A stretch of 9,035 bases of DNA, from contig NZ_QRNF01000069.1 of assembly GCF_003474435.1 (NCBI RefSeq), positions 1-9,035 of the forward strand, given 5' to 3'. Positions 6,830 through 9,035 of this stretch are shown here, in pieces (the stretch's first letter is position 1; every line of letters starts with the position of its first letter). Source of the stretch: Ruminococcus sp. AF46-10NS (GTDB lineage: Bacteria > Bacillota > Clostridia > Lachnospirales > Lachnospiraceae). The notes below the pieces were generated by a model, which saw only the letters and a program-made list of their open reading frames with translations, ran no database searches and had not been told where the DNA came from. Position numbers and translations under genes: made by a program.

Positions 6830-6894
6830 AAAAATATATGATTAGAATTCTGAAGAGTTAATTGATTATGGTTATATAATAATGAGAGAAAACA

Positions 6895-8409
6895 ATGAGC
6901 GGAATTCACAGTGGATTAAGTATGCTGATAATTGCGGATATACTTTTGCTGTGTGCAAGGATTTTGCATAAGAGTAAGAGCTTCATATCAGAGGCAATTT
7001 ATTTTTTAATACTTATTTTTATTCACTATGCAGGAAGTGGGCTGCTGTTTGATAAAAAGACACAAAGTATTGCATGTGGTGTGTTTGTTTTGAGTTTTGC
7101 CCTGTCAATGTATATGGCATATCTTGCAGAAGATTTTCTGATAATTTTTTCAAGCTCATTATTATGGGCCTCATTTTCTGGCATTCCGGTATATATGTAT
7201 GGGCTGACGGTAAAAGGACATACAGCGGCAAATATGAAGGATATGCTTATTTTGCTTGTCAGCATTGAAATTTTACTTACAGTGTTTGGAAGCCTGATCA
7301 GGGTGGCTTTTCTCAGAAAGAAAGGAATTATCAGGAAGAATTTTTTATTGAAAAAAATGGTGCTTATTGTCAGTGCAGTTGGAATACTTGCAGCAGTAAT
7401 TGGGATATCCAATGTATATACAATATTTTATGAAAAAGCAGAAAGCACCTTTGGAAATAAGACTGTAAAGACTGATGGAAATAAAAGAGATATTGTACAT
7501 TACTATGCAGTTGGAAAGGCAAAGGTATATTCAGAACCAGATAGAAACTCAAAATGTCTGGATGAACTGGCGGATGGACAGCAGATTTCTTACAGCAGTT
7601 GTACAGATGAATGGGTATGTATAAAATATAATAATGCTAAAAAAGCTTACGTAGAAAGATCAGACGTATCCGATCTGATTCCAGAAGGAAGATATTTTCT
7701 GGATACGAATACAGGATATGGCAGCGGATATTATATGCCAGGACAGAAACTCAAACTGGAATGTACAGAAAAGATAGCAAAGTTTAAATATTTTCATAAA
7801 TGGAGCAGCAGCGTTGAAGGAATCATAGAAGATCCATATGCCTGTACAACCGAAATTACAATGCCTTTTGAGAATGTGACAGTAAAACCTGTTGGAGTAT
7901 CCTGGAAATCTGTTGAAATCAGGACAGAAAGCCTGAAGGAAGAATTGACAGATTTTACAGTTAAGATTAACGGAAAAGCGTATGGACTACCAGTAGGCGA
8001 ATATGAATTTGAAAAAGAAGGATGGGAAGAAGATTTAGATAATGTAAATGATGACGACCCGGATCCTCCTCCGGAATCATGGATAGATTTCAAGAATTGG
8101 GATGACCCTTCAAGGATAAAGTGTAGGACTAAAGAAACAGAGGATAATGTGTATATTACAGGATTCACAAATCAGGATATTGATAAATCAGATCTTCGTG
8201 TTGAATTTCCTGGAGGAATTGTTTTGGGAAAATCAACAAGAGATGATGTCAGAAAAGTATATGGAGAAAATTTCTATGATGTGTATTCTGCTGATGCAGA
8301 CAATTCCCTGGGATACTGGAGAGAGTTTGGCGTTGGAATATCCTTTGAATTTGGAGAAGATGGGAAGTTAAACAAATTTTTGGTGCAGAATGCACCGGAG
8401 GAATATTAA
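6895..8409 (+). CDS. Multi-pass membrane protein with SH3b-like, InlB-repeat-like and C-terminal lipoprotein-type domains
   Basis: This 504-residue protein is not one I can name. Residues 1-185 carry five or six hydrophobic segments, the last about 160-182. A soluble tail follows. Residues about 199-262 resemble a bacterial SH3 domain (HYYAVGKAKVYSEPDRNSK, later EWVCIKYNNAKKAYV). Residues about 263-334 resemble a divergent InlB B-repeat (GSGYYMPGQKLKLE, FHKWSSS, TTEITMPFENVTVKPV). The C-terminal part has VKINGKAYGLPVGEYEFEKE, an acidic/proline linker DDDPDPPPE, and GGIVLGKSTRDDVRKVYGEN, a pattern recalled from lipoproteins of Lachnospiraceae. These domains suggest an outward-facing envelope protein, perhaps binding wall or another surface. 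The ribosome site is weak (GAGAG, 6884-6888). A secreted-protein gene follows 23 bases later. Divergence from the signalling operon makes it a possible target of that system, which is inference. Confidence 0.75.
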   Translation: MSGIHSGLSMLIIADILLLCARILHKSKSFISEAIYFLILIFIHYAGSGLLFDKKTQSIACGVFVLSFALSMYMAYLAEDFLIIFSSSLLWASFSGIPVYMYGLTVKGHTAANMKDMLILLVSIEILLTVFGSLIRVAFLRKKGIIRKNFLLKKMVLIVSAVGILAAVIGISNVYTIFYEKAESTFGNKTVKTDGNKRDIVHYYAVGKAKVYSEPDRNSKCLDELADGQQISYSSCTDEWVCIKYNNAKKAYVERSDVSDLIPEGRYFLDTNTGYGSGYYMPGQKLKLECTEKIAKFKYFHKWSSSVEGIIEDPYACTTEITMPFENVTVKPVGVSWKSVEIRTESLKEELTDFTVKINGKAYGLPVGEYEFEKEGWEEDLDNVNDDDPDPPPESWIDFKNWDDPSRIKCRTKETEDNVYITGFTNQDIDKSDLRVEFPGGIVLGKSTRDDVRKVYGENFYDVYSADADNSLGYWREFGVGISFEFGEDGKLNKFLVQNAPEEY

Positions 8410-8417
8410 TTGTTACT

Positions 8418-8424
8418 GGGAGGG
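8418..8424 (+). promoter_or_regulatory. Shine-Dalgarno site of the secreted protein gene
   Basis: GGGAGGG lies eight bases before the ATG at 8433. An ATG at 8428 is read as ATG-GTA-TGA and stops at once, so 8433 is the start. Confidence 0.7.
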
Positions 8425-8432
8425 ACAATGGT

Positions 8433-9035
8433 ATGAAAAAAATTTTGAAAACTTTTATTTTATTTATGCTGATACTTGGGGTTGTGTTTACAACAGTAAA
8501 CACCAGCGTAACAACGGTGCAGGCTGCATCAACGAGAACGAAAGCAATGAATGCGTATAGGAAATTTTTGAAAAAAGGAAAATTTACTGCAAGTAACGGA
8601 CGTACATATAATATATATGGTTTTACAGTTATAGACATTAATAAAGACAGAGTTCCTGAGTTGATTATTGAGTCTGCAGATACCAAAAGCATCAGCGTGT
8701 TTACATATAAAAAAGGAAAAGTAAAAATTTTGTCTGATTGGATTGGGCAGGTATGGACTCAGTATAAGGGAAAAGATTATATAGAATACAATTCTTCCCA
8801 GAAAGCATTAGTTATACGGACGCATGGTGGAACTGGATTATCAGGGTATGATCTGATCTCATATAAAAAGGGAAAATTGTACACAAAATTAAGTATAGAT
8901 ATGTCCAGTTATTGGATGAATGGAAAAGTTATAAGTAGATACAGTTATTCAAAACAAAATGGAAACAGCAGAAACTGCAGCTACAAAACATATAAGAAAC
9001 TTAGAAAACAATATTTTTCCGGTAAAAAAGTAAGA
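8433..9035 (+). CDS. Secreted protein with signal peptide, 3' end outside the window
   Basis: The frame is open from ATG 8433 to the window edge, 201 codons with no stop, so the gene is cut by the window. The N-terminus MKKILKTFILFMLILGVVF is a classic signal peptide, with probable cleavage after VQA (Ala31). The mature part is rich in Lys, Tyr and Ser. It contains DINKDRVPEL (68-77), a DxNxDxxxE loop that resembles calcium-binding EF-hand-like segments common in secreted Clostridia proteins. Repeated SYKKGKL / TYKKGKV turns suggest a beta-rich fold. No catalytic domain was recognised. It starts 23 bases after the 504-residue membrane protein and has a strong ribosome site, so the two are likely co-transcribed. 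Partner or substrate is unknown. Confidence 0.85.
   Translation, partial: MKKILKTFILFMLILGVVFTTVNTSVTTVQAASTRTKAMNAYRKFLKKGKFTASNGRTYNIYGFTVIDINKDRVPELIIESADTKSISVFTYKKGKVKILSDWIGQVWTQYKGKDYIEYNSSQKALVIRTHGGTGLSGYDLISYKKGKLYTKLSIDMSSYWMNGKVISRYSYSKQNGNSRNCSYKTYKKLRKQYFSGKKVR

Noticed and set aside
4027..6894. Agr-type autoinducing peptide or AgrB-like processing gene near the kinase pair
   Set aside because: The gaps were checked on the minus strand; only a frame of eight codons at 4077 without a ribosome site, and an immediately terminated one at 6674, were seen. No AgrB-like membrane protease is present in the window.

Overview
The window reads as chromosomal DNA of a low-to-moderate GC Gram-positive anaerobe, most likely a gut Lachnospiraceae-type Clostridia. 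This is an inference from strong GGAGG-type Shine-Dalgarno sites, a PTS sucrose operon, an Agr/LytTR-type two-component system with GHKL kinases, and secreted proteins with SH3b, InlB-like and DxNxDxxxE motifs. No rRNA, tRNA, CRISPR array, insertion sequence or transposase was seen.

Layout. (1) Positions 1-206 are an A+T-rich leader with paired repeats and a small hairpin. (2) Positions 207-3568 (+) are a two-gene sucrose operon: a PTS sucrose permease (EIIBCA) overlaps by one base a GH32 sucrose-6-phosphate hydrolase, and a rho-independent-type terminator follows at about 3621-3670. (3) Positions 3784-4026 (+) are a small stand-alone GIY-YIG protein of the YhbQ type. (4) Positions 6606-4120 (-) are a three-gene signalling operon: a LytTR response regulator, then two GHKL-kinase-like membrane proteins that overlap by four bases. 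(5) Positions 6895-9035 (+), divergent from that operon, hold a 504-aa membrane protein with extracellular-type domains and the start of a secreted protein that runs off the window. This last stretch is visibly richer in A+T than the sucrose operon.

How the parts work together. The sucrose operon is a complete uptake-and-cleavage module: the permease imports sucrose as sucrose-6-phosphate and the hydrolase splits it into glucose-6-phosphate and fructose. No fructokinase or ScrR-type regulator lies inside the window.

The most unusual part is the signalling operon. The first kinase-like gene has a multi-pass sensor region and a normal phosphoacceptor motif (NHDMENH) but stops before any ATP-binding domain. 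The second gene has a short membrane anchor, a coiled coil, a helix in which the phosphoacceptor His is replaced, and a complete-looking ATP-binding domain. Together they carry the parts of one histidine kinase, which suggests an obligate hetero-oligomeric 'split' kinase. The partner response regulator has a one-base frameshift at a T6 tract inside its LytTR DNA-binding domain; the rest of that domain is intact in the next frame. It may be a recent pseudogene, a slippage-controlled gene, or a sequencing error. No Agr-type peptide or processing gene was found nearby.
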